Shown in pieces: positions 20,647 through 31,644 of a stretch of 64,000 bases of DNA (position 1 is the first letter of the stretch; each line of letters starts with the position of its first letter). Under the pieces are notes generated by a model. The model saw only the letters and a list, made by a program, of their open reading frames with translations, did no database searches and was not told the origin of the DNA. The position numbers and the translations under genes were made by a program. This stretch comes from Flabesymbios commensalis (lineage: Eukaryota; Annelida; Polychaeta; Terebellida; Flabelligeridae): contig OZ024914.1 in the NCBI GenBank assembly GCA_964017125.1, positions 16,230,420 to 16,294,419 on the forward strand. Direction: 5' to 3'.

Positions 20647-20730
20647 GAAAAGCAATCAATATCAATCAATAAAACTTCTATAGCGCCTATATCCTCAGCG
20701 GACCGAGCTCAGAGGTGCACAAATCCTTAG
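20647..20730 (-). mobile_element. LINE 3'-end fragment, unit 2
   Basis: Matches 30748-30830 and the 3' end of the LINE at 27810-28324: CTTCTATAGCGCCTA, ATCCTCAGCGGACCGAGCTC and AGAGGTGCACAAATCC. Minus-strand orientation with an (ATTGAT)-like 3' tail is typical of CR1/L2-type insertions. Unit 1 has an empty site. Confidence 0.75.
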
Positions 20731-20739
20731 CCCATCAAC

Positions 20740-21577
20740 TTAATCCTTTGGTTCGCAACTGAACAAAGTAGCAAAACAGAAAATATTAATTTTAACCAAT
20801 ACGATTCAAATTTAGCATAATAAGCACACAATACGAGTTACAAAATAAATAATAGTTAGGCCACTTAATTACAAACGTACTTTTCAAGTGAAATAAATAA
20901 ATTAGTATGTATTGAGAAATATAATAATTATATAGAGAAACATCTCAGCTAGTAGCATTTACTTAATGTCAATACAGCAGCCAAATAAAAAGCAGTGACT
21001 TAAGTAGTTATAGTTAGGAGGTTATCCATATGATCTTTTTGGTTATTGCAAATAATTCGGTTTCAGGAGGTTATGGTGCACTGAGAAGCTGCTACCACAA
21101 TTACTGAGCAAGGCGCTGATTTGACCTCCAATGATGACCCTCTCGGTCCCGGCGCCATGGTCCACGTTAACATCATAAATTATAACTAAATACAATTAGC
21201 TGAAGTCATATTTTAATCATAAATCCACATACTGGAATGTACAATATTTTTTAATGATAGAAACATTGAGACCTAACGAAGTTTAATCGCATGCTGATCA
21301 AATAATAACCAAGGTACAAAGAGTACAAAATGTCAATCGATATTTTGTTTTTGGCCTGCAAAAATGAACTAACTTTGACACACGTAATAGCTATTTACCA
21401 TTATTTCTTTGCGTTTAATTAGAATGTATATAATGCTGTAGATAACATGCTTCGTCTTACTATTATAATGCAATTTCCATGGAATTGAATGTTATAAAAA
21501 GTAAATTAGAGGAAATAATATAATCCACTTGGACGATAGATATGAAAGGCTCTAATTATTAATCTTGTTATTACAGA
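20740..21577. other. Conserved AT-rich spacer, unit 2
   Basis: Collinear with the spacers of units 1 and 3 (AATATTAATTTTAACCAAT, CATCTCAGCTAGTAGCATTT, TCTCGGTCCCGGCGCCATGG). It gains about 300 bp shared only with unit 3 (ACTGGAATGTACAATATTTT, ACACGTAATAGCTATTTACC). No coding exon. Confidence 0.5.
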
Positions 21578-21795
21578 CCTGCAGATGACCACTGTGAAAG
21601 TACCCGCTGGCATGTGGCCACACCTTCACCCTGAGTGATGACATCATCGTTACCGGAGCTCACACCATGATGACATCATACAATATGACCCCCACCACAC
21701 CCAGCGACTAATCACAGAGCGGGGTGGGGGTTATCACCACACTTAATATTGTGTATATAACTGCTTGACCCCTGTCAGCAAATCATTTCACCTTG
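21578..21795 (+). promoter_or_regulatory. Core promoter of homeobox gene 2
   Basis: Same arrangement as gene 1: CAGATGACCACTGTGAAAG, degraded CRE sites (TGACATCA twice), GCGGGGTGGGGGTTATCACC, TATATA at 21754-21759 and TCATTT at 21783. Loss of both perfect CRE octamers distinguishes this copy from genes 4, 5 and 6. Confidence 0.7.
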
Positions 21796-21883
21796 ACTTT
21801 TCAAGCAATCAGGTCATTGGTTCACATTTTGGATATATTACTATTTTGGATACTTTATTATATCGAATATTCTTTTGAACAAA

Positions 21884-22872
21884 ATGGCTGATTTTCAAGC
21901 TATGTCTGAGAACTCCTACATGTTCTTAATTCACAACTTGCTCAAAGCTGCACCAGTGGATATCAAAAATGGGTCAGGACTTGAGACCCCGTTTCACCCA
22001 GCTTTTCGTGCTGATCAGCAGACCACAGTGTCTAGTCTCAGAAATCAGAACCCAGTTCACCAGATTGTCCAAACTAATCACTCACAGAACCAGACAAGGA
22101 CCTCACCTGTCAATCTAATCAGGTTACCACCCCCTTCTACTTCACCAGGATTCAGACCAACTTCAGTCTCACCTTCTCCTTCAGAAACATCAAGCATTTC
22201 AGGTAAGCACAGCTAAACATGTTGTCTTGATATTGTTTCTTTCATTTGATTAAAGTATATATTTGGCAATTAAAATCAAATCCTTTGTATATGGTAGAAG
22301 ATTAAATAAAATGACACTTGGTAAACTCATAAAAAGAGAAAAAATAAAAAGACGAAACGTAAAAAATTAATTATATAAATATTACTTTATTTCGAATATT
22401 TAATGTTATAACTGCCATTCGTTGTTTTCTAAGTTGTTTTTCTTCTATTGTTCCAGATACGGAAAGTGTGCCATCTGTCGGTGGAAAATCCAGAAAGGGA
22501 AGAAACAACTTTAGTCCCAAACAGATTGAGCAGCTTGAAATCCGCTACCAGCAGCAGCGCTACCTGTCACCAGAAGAGAGAACTCAGCTCGCCAGAAAGC
22601 TAAGGCTTTCAGACAGACAAGTGAAGACATGGTTCCAGAACAGGCGTATGAAGGAGAAGAGGAGTGTCCAAGACAACGATCTGCGCCAGATGATGACGTC
22701 ACCACAGGCTGCCATGCACCAGATCGCCATTGCCGCTTCTGTTAGAACCAGCCCACCTGCTGCCATGCCAAACTTGCCATCACAGTTTGTACCTCATTAT
22801 GGCATGCCTTCAGTGATCAACAACACAATGATGGCACAACAGATGCAGTACTCTAACTTGACCATGTTGTGA
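21884..22872 (+). CDS. Vent-like NKL homeobox gene 2 (two exons)
   Basis: Exon 1 is 21884-22202 and exon 2 is 22457-22872, joined by a 254-nt phase-1 GT-AG intron, giving about 244 residues. The N-terminus has the eh1-like MFLIHNLL, with His replacing the Asp of the paralogues. The homeodomain (~118-177) carries Gly9-to-Ser but is otherwise the family form with Thr47 and Gln50. The tail SPQAAMHQIAIAASVRTSPP, then MAQQMQYSNLTML, is shortened relative to SNFSSPSMTML of genes 3 and 6. It looks intact: no stops, good splice sites, TATA promoter and AATAAA. Expected role is a nuclear, sequence-specific transcriptional repressor of the Vent type; the family call is by resemblance. Confidence 0.85.
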
Positions 22873-23360
22873 GGCAGTACAGAAAAAAACCATTATTACC
22901 ATTATAGTGCTTCCCACAGAGAAACTACACCACAGCATGCCGTATTATAAACATTTGTGTTACAATTGCAATTGATAAGGCTGGTTGCTCTAAGTCAGTA
23001 TTAGTTATAATATACTTTCTTATATCTTGTGATCTTTGCTCGTTTTATTTCATGAAGCATAATCATTGTTTTGATTGTTTTTGCTTTGTTGTTGCTTCGC
23101 ACTATTATTGTGTGACCATGCTGTGTGCCAATACAGCTAAAACATTGCTGATATTCACAATTACCAAGATTATATTAATCACCACAGATATACAGACAGA
23201 TATTTTATTGCCATAAGTACAAACTTTTCATAGTGCTTATAAAGAGAGATATTCATGATCATGCAATTCTTTACTCTTGTTGATTTTGTTGTTACTTTTT
23301 ACTTGTTACTTTTTGTTATATCTTCAGATGGACATATTGTCACAAACTTACAATAAAATT
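22873..23360 (+). terminator. 3' UTR and poly(A) signal, gene 2
   Basis: AATAAA at 23352-23357. It carries the shared ATTATAGTGCTTCCCACAGA and TTCATGATCATGCAATTC blocks and the T-rich run before ATGGACATATTGTC. A short LINE tail (ACAGACAGATATTTTATTG, about 23193-23215) is embedded and is also present in gene 3. Confidence 0.75.
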
Positions 23361-23389
23361 ATATTTATAAATATTGTTTATCTCTTTTC

Positions 23390-23640
23390 TGTCAGCTTTG
23401 ATCCAGACTACGACTGTCAGCTTCTCCGCATTCTTAAATTCCAGCCCTAAACTGTGAATAAGATTTAATCATGTTAATTGCTTCCATTCAATCATTTGCT
23501 CCGGATTTGTGTGGCCACCTTCCTCTTGTGATCTTCCTCACACTACATATCGTTAGTCTCAGTCACAGCAAACCGTGGATGATCATATGTAGCTTATTAA
23601 AACAGTTAAATGTAATATGAAATAGATTATGTAAACACTT
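23390..23640. repeat. Post-poly(A) conserved block W, unit 2
   Basis: CAGCTTTGATCCAGACTACG, CATGTTAATTGCTTCCATTC and TTTGCTCCGGATTTGTGTGG occur in the same order as after genes 1, 3, 5 and 6. Confidence 0.6.
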
Positions 23641-23752
23641 AAATGGATTGTGAAAAGTTATGACATGTTTTAAATGGGAAAACAAATTTCAGTGAAGATT
23701 TTAGTATATAAAAATGACAATAATTTGTAAACAGTACAACAATAGTAAGACA

Positions 23753-24060
23753 AATGAAATGAAATGAATCGGGCTTTAGGCCACCTTTGTGCACATATAG
23801 GCTAAACTGGACCAGGAGAACCTCCTGAGGATGTTGAGATGACACTGTCCTCCAGACACAGGATTCGAAATTCGAGTCCTGACGGTTTGAGGCCGAGCAT
23901 GCTACCTTTTGGTCACGGCGGCTCCCCACAATACTAACTTTCACACGTGGATGGGGAAGAAACATTTTTTGTTTCTTTCAAACAGCCGAGAGCGGGAACC
24001 GAACCCCGAACTCTGGCGTGAAAGGCAGCGGTGCTAACCACTACCCTAGGGCCCCCGCCC
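23753..24060 (-). mobile_element. SINE with two tRNA-like heads
   Basis: On the minus strand it begins GGGCGGGGGCCCTAGGG, then TAGTGGTTAGC (A box), CTTTCAC (like a tRNA-Glu anticodon loop) and GGTTCGGTTCCCG (B box). A second tRNA-like part has GGAGCCGCCGTGACC and CGAATTTCGAATCC. The 3' end is CATTTCATTTCATTT-like. It matches 37803-38116 over the full ~310 bp. RNA polymerase III promoter boxes and a short repetitive tail are standard SINE features. Confidence 0.8.
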
Positions 24061-24289
24061 ACAATATTAAGACATAACTATACTCTTGCGCCTTTTAAAA
24101 TTGATCATAAGAAGTAATATTCTTGACCCTTTCATATACATCAAAGATGACATTAAATTAAGTAAAAAGCTAAAATTGTGTCAACCTGTAATTACACGCT
24201 TCAAAAAAGTACGTTAACAGACTACATCAGAAAGCTTATTTTGGAAAGAGAGACTGCCAATATGACTTCACGTTTTACAGTGTAAAATT

Positions 24290-24500
24290 ATTTTATTTAT
24301 TTATCTCCATAGATGGAAAAATGAAATATACATATACAACATAAGCTTTTGATGTTATTACTCTTAAAATCATGTGTAGTAGATCTAATATGTTTGTCTA
24401 TAACGGACTGAACGTTATTTCTACAAATACATCGAAAACGCCGTTTTAGATCTTTATAGCACTCGAATACAGTTCCACTTCTGGGCCGTTCACAAGTATG
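24290..24500 (-). mobile_element. LINE 3'-end fragment, unit 2
   Basis: Read on the minus strand it ends CATCTATGGAGATAAATAAA followed by TAAAA-type repeats, a typical LINE 3' tail. The same insertion is present in unit 3 at 33965-34140, so it predates the split of those two units. No domain remains in its short frame. Confidence 0.5.
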
Positions 24501-24913
24501 TGTCAATTACCCGCAAGAGGTCGATCTGGCATTTGCAAGACCTGGAAAGAAGGCGCATCATAGTAGGTGACTAAACCTTCAATAACATTTCCTTCCAAAA
24601 TCAGAATTTTTCTATGTTTTAGGTTTTGTTATTCTTAGAATATCTAGGATAAGTAACATGACAAATTAAAATGTGTAGTGGGATTTGTAATAATGTGATT
24701 TGATATCATACGACTACCGGTACTACCTGCAGTGCATCAGATTGGGTTGTGAAAGGTGGTGATGTATCTTTACTCATTTCTAAAACATAGTAGGCAAAGA
24801 CACCGTGTTCGAATCCCGCATTGGCTTATTGGCTGTCTCTGGTGTAACTAATGCAGTGCTCTAAAATGAATGATGAAAACCGATAGAGCAACTGATTAAC
24901 GCCTCATGAAATA
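24501..24913. other. Spacer with a tRNA B-box-like word
   Basis: GTGTTCGAATCCCGC at about 24806-24820 matches an RNA polymerase III B box, but no convincing A box lies upstream. It could be a SINE scrap. Nothing else is recognised. Confidence 0.3.
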
Positions 24914-25121
24914 TACTGTAGATCTGTTAATTTCCGCGTGTTTAAATTTTCGCGATTTTTTATTTTGGCACTTTTTACGAAGATTAGAATTCGCAAATTT
25001 TCATTTTTCTAGTAGCGCTCTTATTATTACAATTTTCGCGTGATTCTTTAATTCACGAATTTGTCCTCCTCGCAAAATTTGCAAAAAATAAAACCTCACG
25101 AATATTACCAGATCCACAGTA
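24914..25121. mobile_element. MITE with TACTGTAGATCTG ends
   Basis: The left end TACTGTAGATCTGTTAAT and the right end ATTACCAGATCCACAGTA are inverted repeats of ~20 bp. CTCATGAAATA occurs on both flanks and may be a target-site duplication. The interior has repeated TTCGCG/CGCGAA words. A truncated relative lies at 5305-5441. No transposase. Confidence 0.7.
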
Positions 25122-25714
25122 TCTCATGAAATATGTCAAGACTGCCATGTAAAAAGTGTCTAACATACTTATTTCTATATTTCCAGAAACAAAACATATA
25201 TGTTGAAGTGATATAACTGAGAGATTACTTTTTATAGTTATAGGGTAGTACCAAATAAATCGATTCTGTTTTATTAATAAAACTCGCCAACTAAGGCGTT
25301 TGTGAAGGCTTAGAGCGTGAAACTGCTATGTACATTTTGAGTTTATTTTATTGAAGCAAGTTTTAGATGTGCACTAATGTTTATAAGCTAGCATGCAAAC
25401 ATTATTTGACCTATACATTTTTATGATAAATGTTTAGAGCTAATATTAATAATTATTTCAACTTATTAATTATAATCACTTCAAAATGTGCCAGAAATGT
25501 TATGTCATATTATTTACCGTTAAGTTTAGATCACAAATCTTAGATAAATAGGTTTGGCATTGAATATATCTTAATCTGCGGATTTTACTTCAAACCCTAA
25601 AATTCTACAATTCTTAGTTCTCAATCAAACGATAATAAGAAGATCAGACATGGATAAAACCAGGACTAGAATTAGACATGCAGACAAACTGAGGACGTAA
25701 ATATGTCAAAACAT
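25122..25714. repeat. Unit 2/3 shared intergenic block
   Basis: Collinear with 34170-34610: TTTGTGAAGGCTTAGAGCGT, AGCAAGTTTTAGATGTG, CTTCAAAATGTGCCAGAAAT, AAATAGGTTTGGCATTGAAT and AACTGAGGACGTAAATATGT. No coding exon. Confidence 0.55.
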
Positions 25715-25925
25715 CCAACGGCAGATGGCGACACCTGTGGTGTCATGACGTCAAGGTCACTCAAGTTCACGCATGATGACGTCACCAGATAACATAATGT
25801 TATCATAGGAGTCACTGAGTTCATACACCACATCATGTTAGTGTAATAAAGTGTACCTTTCAGGTGACAGGTACTATGTAGTATGGCAGCATGACTGACG
25901 CATTAATAAAGGTAATATTTGTATT
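25715..25925. promoter_or_regulatory. Downstream module E, unit 2
   Basis: CATGACGTCAAGGTCACTCA followed by AGTTCA gives a CRE overlapping a TCAAGGTCA nuclear-receptor half-site, and a DR4 arrangement AGGTCA-n4-AGTTCA. ATGATGACGTCACCAGATAA then gives a second CRE and a GATA-type site. Next come TGTTATCATAGGAGTCA and CTTTCAGGTGACAGG. The same motif order holds in unit 3. It is the best enhancer candidate in the window, though function is inferred. Confidence 0.5.
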
Positions 25926-27170
25926 TCACTCAAATTATGTATTTTGTTTTAGTCCCACGTTGGTGATAACTTTAATTGGACAAATACGTTAGTTCGGACT
26001 AAGCTTATGAATATACTTTTTGACTTCCATAAAAATGAAAATTATTACTATTGTTTGCATCAATATTGCCACAAACTACACAATTACAGATTGGGGAAAG
26101 TGGAGTTGGGTACAGCTGTATACCACTTATTCCACAAAAGTGAGTGCAATTGAAAGGGATATAATAAATAATATGGTAATTAGCCTGTACAGTGAATGAT
26201 ACAATATAAACCTAAAGCCAAACAATTAACAGAGCTCGTTCTATAATTAGTAATAGTACGTTAATTACCTGTTGATTGCATAGTTAGAGTGGGGGATAGT
26301 TTTATAATTAGTATGTTTACATGTACATCAGACCTCCCAGTGAGTGATGTCAAGATAATTGGCTTCTAAGATTACACAAACAAAACAAACAACTACGCAC
26401 GAAAAAGACTGATAGTTAAACATTAAAACAAACACAAGAAAATAAAACTACTACCAACAGGACCATATTATACATTAATTAAATTCAAACTAGCCAATCA
26501 CTAATGAAATGATATACACAGTGTTAAGTTTGCGGACTCTATCTGTGCCGAGTGAGGGAGTCTACTCTGTGTCAATTTCTGCATGTATATTATGGCAATA
26601 TTGTTTATTTGACTTTCAATTGAACCCATGTTTAAAAACGTATAAAATTACTATCCATCCGAAAAGCGGTCTGTGTTGGTGGTGGTGGTGCATGTGGAGT
26701 TGTAGTAGCCCATGACGTTGGTTCAATATTTGGACTAAAAAAACTGAAAGATATGATAAACATTACAAGGTGCTATGGTGTGTCAAAATACAGGGTTTTC
26801 ACATTTGAATTAAATTATATATTATCGCTATGATATATATTATAACATTGGAGACCATTGAATAAATGAAATTCGCTATTTAAAAAAATCGTATGCAAAA
26901 ATGCTGTTAATTAAAATAAAAGTTTTTAAAATAAATCAAAGCACATCTATAGCAGTGACTGTATTCGTTCCCAGCGCCTGAATATTTTTCAGAAGGCATC
27001 GAAAAACACAGAAAATAGCTTTTAAAGTTCATCAATATTGCAAAAAAAATTAATCGCTACAACTGGTGAATTCTCATGTCGGGATTATAACTGTCACTTG
27101 GTGCACATGATCACATTTTACATCAATGTCTGAGCACCAACACGTGTAGATCATAATCCAATCTGCCGTC
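25926..27170. repeat. Conserved intergenic block, unit 2
   Basis: Collinear with 12721-13850 and 34836-35680 (AAGCTTATGAATATAC, GTTAATTACCTGTTGATTGC, AAAAAGACTGATAGTTAAAC, TTATAACATTGGAGACCATT, TATAGCAGTGACTGTATTCG). No coding exon is supported. Confidence 0.55.
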
Positions 27171-27174
27171 CAGC

Positions 27175-27262
27175 AAGCATGAGACATTGAGTCAATGTTG
27201 TTTCAGTGTTGGTTTCAACCATAATCTAACATTGGCCCAACATCTCATGTTTGTTGGGAGGA
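27175..27262. mobile_element. GGCCCAAC-family MITE, unit 3
   Basis: Same element and flanks as 14612-14702, so inserted before units 2 and 3 separated. It has CAGCAAGCATGAGACATTG at one end and CTCATGTTTGTTGGG at the other. Confidence 0.6.
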
Positions 27263-27809
27263 AAATACACTAGAGTGGCTCTGTTGAGCAATTTAAACTC
27301 CATCCAATTATTATGACATGTCGTAGGGCCTATACAGGAAATAAGAGGTGGACATCATAAGGTGTATCTGTTAAGAATAACAATGACTTGAAGTGTGACA
27401 TTGTCCATTTGTTGATCTCCTTTATCTTTTTAGGGGTGAACACAGACTTACGTCATTAACTGCCAAAGCTCGGTGTAACAGAGTGTTTAGTCACCTGACA
27501 TAATCGGCTTTCGTTCCGCACCTGGTAATTACAAGTTGAACCCAGTACTTCATACCTATTATTTACAGGTCATTGACACCTGCTTGAAGTGTGACGTCGT
27601 CCTGCATGATCTGCTCACCTTGTTAGGAATGAACACATAATTACATCAGCACCTTCTAAGTCCTAGAGGTTAACATTCTGAAGAACACCATCTATCCATT
27701 CAGCATAATCTTCGCACAAATATTATTTTTTAATTTTAATTCAACATCCAAATAATCTGATATTCATTGAAGACAGTATTTATTTAACCATCTTCAAACA
27801 GCATCATAT
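27263..27809. repeat. Array unit block P, unit 3
   Basis: Third copy of block P. It is interrupted after CAGCATCATATA by the LINE fragment at 27810-28324 and resumes with CTCATTTACACCTGCACCCA and GGAGCTTTCAGTAATTGTAT up to ~28395. Confidence 0.75.
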
Positions 27810-28324
27810 ATGAAATGAAAATGAAATGAAAAACTTCTAATGCGCCTAAATCCTCTGTGTCCCGAGCTCAGGGGCGCTGCAAATCCAAATCAGGCTCGAT
27901 TATCATTGTCCGCTTGACGTTCCAATTCGTAGATCCAGCATGCAGGGACACAGAGGATTTAGGATGGAAAGGCTTGACTGAAATACAAAGTCTTCAATTT
28001 CTTCCGAAATAACTGTGCTGATTTTTATTTTTAATCTCAAGAGGGATACAATTCCAGAGCTGGGGGGCCGCAACCGAAAAAGCCCTTTCACCCATCCTTG
28101 AACTCACTCTGGGAACAACCAGTTTATCATCATCTGAGGAGCGGAGATTAGGGGTTCTGTTTAAAGGCTTGAGCAGATTATGTACATATACTGGCTGACA
28201 TGAATGTTTTACTTTATATGAGAGGGTGCATATTTTGTATTTTATTCTCAATTGAACAGGGAGCCAGTGTAGGGATTTTAACAAAGGTGCAACACTGCAG
28301 AATCGTGGAGAACGGGTCATTTAC
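27810..28324 (-). mobile_element. 5'-truncated CR1/L2-type LINE
   Basis: The minus-strand frame reads LLKSLHWLPVQLRIKYKICT...DKLVVPRVSSRMGERAFSVAAPQLWNCIPLEI, the characteristic C-terminus of CR1/L2/Rex1-group LINE ORF2 proteins (LHWLPV, GERAFSVAAPxLWN-xLP). The 3' end has CATTTCATTTTCATTTCATA, a short repeat tail. Unit 2 has the empty site, so this insertion is specific to unit 3. Endonuclease and reverse transcriptase are missing. Confidence 0.9.
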
Positions 28325-28496
28325 CGCTCATTTACACCTGCACCCAATTATAAAACGGGAGGAGCTTTCAGTAATTGTATGATGGTAACATAGTTTGTTA
28401 TCGTAGACTACCGTACTATGTTTAAAACGTATTTGTTAGGCCATATTAATATATATTATTATCCAAAGGTCAAGAATGTAAATACTATTATAATTT

Positions 28497-28629
28497 GATT
28501 CATTGATTCATTGATTCATTGATTTATTGATTCATTGATTCATTGATTCATTGATTCATTGATTCATTGATTCATTGATTCATTGATTCATTGATTCATT
28601 GATTCATTGATTCATTGATTCATTGATTC
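28497..28629. repeat. (ATTCATTG)n tandem repeat
   Basis: About 16-17 copies of an 8-bp unit with one visible substitution (TTTATTGA near the left end). It is a simple satellite with no spacers. Confidence 0.95.
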
Positions 28630-28630
28630 A

Positions 28631-29065
28631 CAGTGTAAATATTTTACACAATTTTGTATTAGAATATTGTGTCAACATCAATGGCAATTACTAAATTAAT
28701 AAATCACCCTGTCACTTGGCTAACATCTGTTATTCGTTATATCTTTCTAGGCACAATTCACATTGCTCATAGAAAGTCATAGATATGAGATAATTAGCCT
28801 TATATTTTATGACTTACCACTATGAAGATGGCAATTAATCAAGTCATCTCTGAACCCTAAATGTTGCAGCTGATAAAATATTACGGCGATATTTTGATTA
28901 CAGTTAAACAGGAATCACAAATGAAATTAAAGTATATATTAAGAACTTTAAGCGACACGAAAGATACAATGATTTTGCAATTCAAGCTAAGTAAGTAAAA
29001 TCTCGCTCTACACATATCAGTCTTTATCTGTTTATTCCGGAACTTTGATCACTGGCTACTATCTG
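28631..29065. repeat. Array unit block Q, unit 3
   Basis: GGCAATTAATCAAGTC, ATTACGGCGATATTTTGATT and GTTAAACAGGAATCACAAAT match unit 1 near 7050-7150. No gene. Confidence 0.6.
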
Positions 29066-29560
29066 CTATATACACGCGAGATCGGAAACAGTTGAATGAT
29101 ATTAATCCAATCCTATAATAATGCGTAATTAAGACGTCTTACATATGATACAATTAGACCTACTCGATGATTCGTGTGTTCATTTTGCATTTTTATCAAA
29201 GGAGAATTGATGGCTCAATGAACAATAGATTCGATCATAAGTGCAATTTATGTAATTGGTACCACATAACCCCCTCCCCCTTTACACACACACACACACA
29301 TGTCATCATCAATGATATGATTTAGAACGTCGGTCCCAAGATTGAAACAATCCCGGTCATATGTATTGCGCAATCAGCTCTTAGAGCATGTCATTACAAA
29401 CATGAAACGGGGACAAAGTGGTACATAACAGGTTAACCTTCTCCTCTCTATAGATACCCACAATCATGTGTGAAATTCAAACTTTCATTCCAAATTTAAA
29501 CTAATATCACAATGACTTTTTAACTTCCGCTCTTATTTGATATAGTCTTTACTGATGAAT
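29066..29560. promoter_or_regulatory. Conserved distal element R, unit 3
   Basis: CGCGAGATCGGAAACAGTTG, ACATGAAACGGGGACAAAGT, GGTACATAAC and CTATAGATACCCACAATCAT are nearly as in unit 1, including a shorter (CA)n tract at 29284-29299. Confidence 0.5.
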
Positions 29561-30380
29561 GGAACAAAACATTAATTGATGGACAATAAAGTTGTTATCA
29601 ATAAAATGAAGATTTATTGAATAAAATTATGTGCAAATAAAAATTTGGAAGAAATAGAATTTAAGGTTTTTGTTAATGTAATATACATAAAACCTAAATT
29701 TAACCCTTGAAGAGCTGAAATACTTGGAGACTAAAGGGTTCTATCAATTTATAATCATCATTAATTTAAGTCTTAGTTAGCTCTTTCCGCTTCATGTTAA
29801 TACATGTTATGAATCTACGGCCATCATAAATATTTTTAGACTTTAGACGCCTGTAGTCGATCCCCGCGCTGTAAGAATCAAGGCTAAATTTTGAACAGCA
29901 CAATATCTCTTATATATTTGCAAATACGAATAATGTTAATGCAATTTTTTTTATACTAAGCAAAATTCCTGCATCGATTCATGTACATTTTAGATCTACC
30001 ATTAATAAATTTACTGGTGAATAGATATGTAGATTTTATTGTACATCTACATCAGCGTACTGTCATTTGACATTACAGTTACAATGCTGTCTTAATTTTA
30101 TTTTTTACAATTAACAGTGTATTTATAATTTCCTAAGGATTATAATTATACTAAATGTACAATAAGTTATTATTTATACTGAAGAGTGTTTATAAGTTTA
30201 CCAGTACCAGGATATGGTTATGTCAGCTTAAACTAAATGAACTTATCAACTTAGTAATAAATATATTTTTACCCCTATAGTTTTATGTATCCGAAGGCTG
30301 GCCTCAATTCGGTCGGGTTATGTTGTATTTCTCCGGACAGGTCGGATGTTTGCCATCGAGGTTGTGCATCAAAAGTGTTC
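29561..30380. other. Unit 3 spacer with a TTAGCTCTTTCCGCTTCAT repeat
   Basis: At 29765-29880 a repeat starting GTTAGCTCTTTCCGCTTCAT and ending CCCGCGCTGTAAGAATCA is shared with 53570-53690 and, inverted, with 44695-44840. The rest is AT-rich and unassigned. Confidence 0.45.
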
Positions 30381-30384
30381 CAAA

Positions 30385-30535
30385 CAGTACGAAAGCCTGC
30401 AGTGAAGTAGTGTTGTCTATGGTACTTCGGACTTACTTTAGTCACGATATTGGCATGAAAGCGACGTTAAGCAATATTCACTCATTTTGTGTATTATCAC
30501 ACACGGCAAGCCAGATGATTAATCAGTCTGGGGCT
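30385..30535. repeat. Unit 2/3 shared block T, unit 3
   Basis: GAAGTAGTGTTGTCTATGGT and CGATATTGGCATGAAAGCGA match 20005-20160 and end at module U. Confidence 0.65.
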
Positions 30536-30745
30536 TAGTGGGTTGGCTGGAATGGCGCCTGGAAGGATTGTGATTTCAGGAAACAATGGATTAAAGATCT
30601 CCTTCCAGGAATGTTGACACTTGTACAAAATAGGCCGCCGTGGACGCAGGCTTCGATTACCTGGAGGCCTGTGTTGTTCACAGCCTTGATCTCCCTCAAG
30701 CCTCCAGTCAATCTAGTGAACGCTGTTCAATTAACCCATTGAACC
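30536..30745 (+). promoter_or_regulatory. Upstream module U, gene 3
   Basis: GGAATGGCGCCTGGAAGGAT, GGAATGTTGACACTTGTAC, CGCCGTGGACGCAGGCTTCG and GCTGTTCAATTAACCCATTG. GGCGCC is kept; GGCGTC has become GGCTTC. Confidence 0.5.
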
Positions 30746-30747
30746 CA

Positions 30748-30830
30748 AGAACAGCAATCAATATCAATCAATAAAACTTCTATATAGCGCCTATATCCTC
30801 AGCGGACCGAGCTCAGAGGCGCACAAATCC
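30748..30830 (-). mobile_element. LINE 3'-end fragment, unit 3
   Basis: Same insertion, at the same position and in the same orientation, as 20647-20730. Flanking AACAG and CCTATCAACTTAAC match the empty site in unit 1. Confidence 0.75.
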
Positions 30831-31644
30831 TTAGCCTATCAACTTAACTCTTTGGCTCTCAACTGAACAAAGTAGCAAAACAGAAAATATTAATTTTAAC
30901 CAATACGATCCAAATTTAGCATAATAAGCACGTAATACGAGTTACAAAATAAATAATAGTTAGGCCACTTAATTACAAACATACTCACAAACGTACTTAT
31001 TGATGATTAAATAAATTAGTATGTATTAAATTATAATATAATTATAATATAACTATAGAAACATCTCAGCTAGTAGCATTTACTTGATGTCAATACAGCA
31101 GCCAAATAAAAAGCAGTGACTCAAGTAGTTATAGTTAGGAGGTTATCCATATGATCTTCTTGGTTATTGCAAATAATTCGGTTTCAATGATTCGACCTCA
31201 ATGATTACCCTCTCGGTTCCGGCGTCATAGTCATAGTTAACATCATAAATTATAACTAAATACAAATAGCTGAAATTATATTTTAATCATATATCCACAT
31301 ACTGGAATGTACAATATTTTTAATGATAGAAACATTAATACCCAGCGAAGTTTAATCGCATACTGATCAAACAATAACCCCGGTACAAAGAGTACAAAAT
31401 GTCAATCAATATTTTGTTTTTGGCCTGCAAAAATGAACTAACTTTGACACACGTAATAGCTATTTACCATTATTTCTTTACGTTTAATTAGAATGTATTT
31501 AATGCTGGAAATAACATGCTCTGTCTTAATATGATAATGTAATTTCCATGTAATTAAATGTTATAAAAATTAAATTAGAGGAACTAATATAACCCACTTA
31601 GACGATAGATATGAAAGGGTCTAATTATAAAGCTTGTAATTACA
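30831..31644. other. Conserved AT-rich spacer, unit 3
   Basis: Collinear with the unit 2 spacer. The GGCGCCATGG of units 1 and 2 is changed to GGCGTCATAG near 31217. No coding exon. Confidence 0.5.

Noticed and set aside
23639-23965. A 108-codon minus-strand frame.
   Set aside because: It runs through the SINE and has no independent support.
28497-28629. Regularly spaced repeats that could suggest a CRISPR array.
   Set aside because: It is an uninterrupted 8-bp satellite without spacers in an animal genome.
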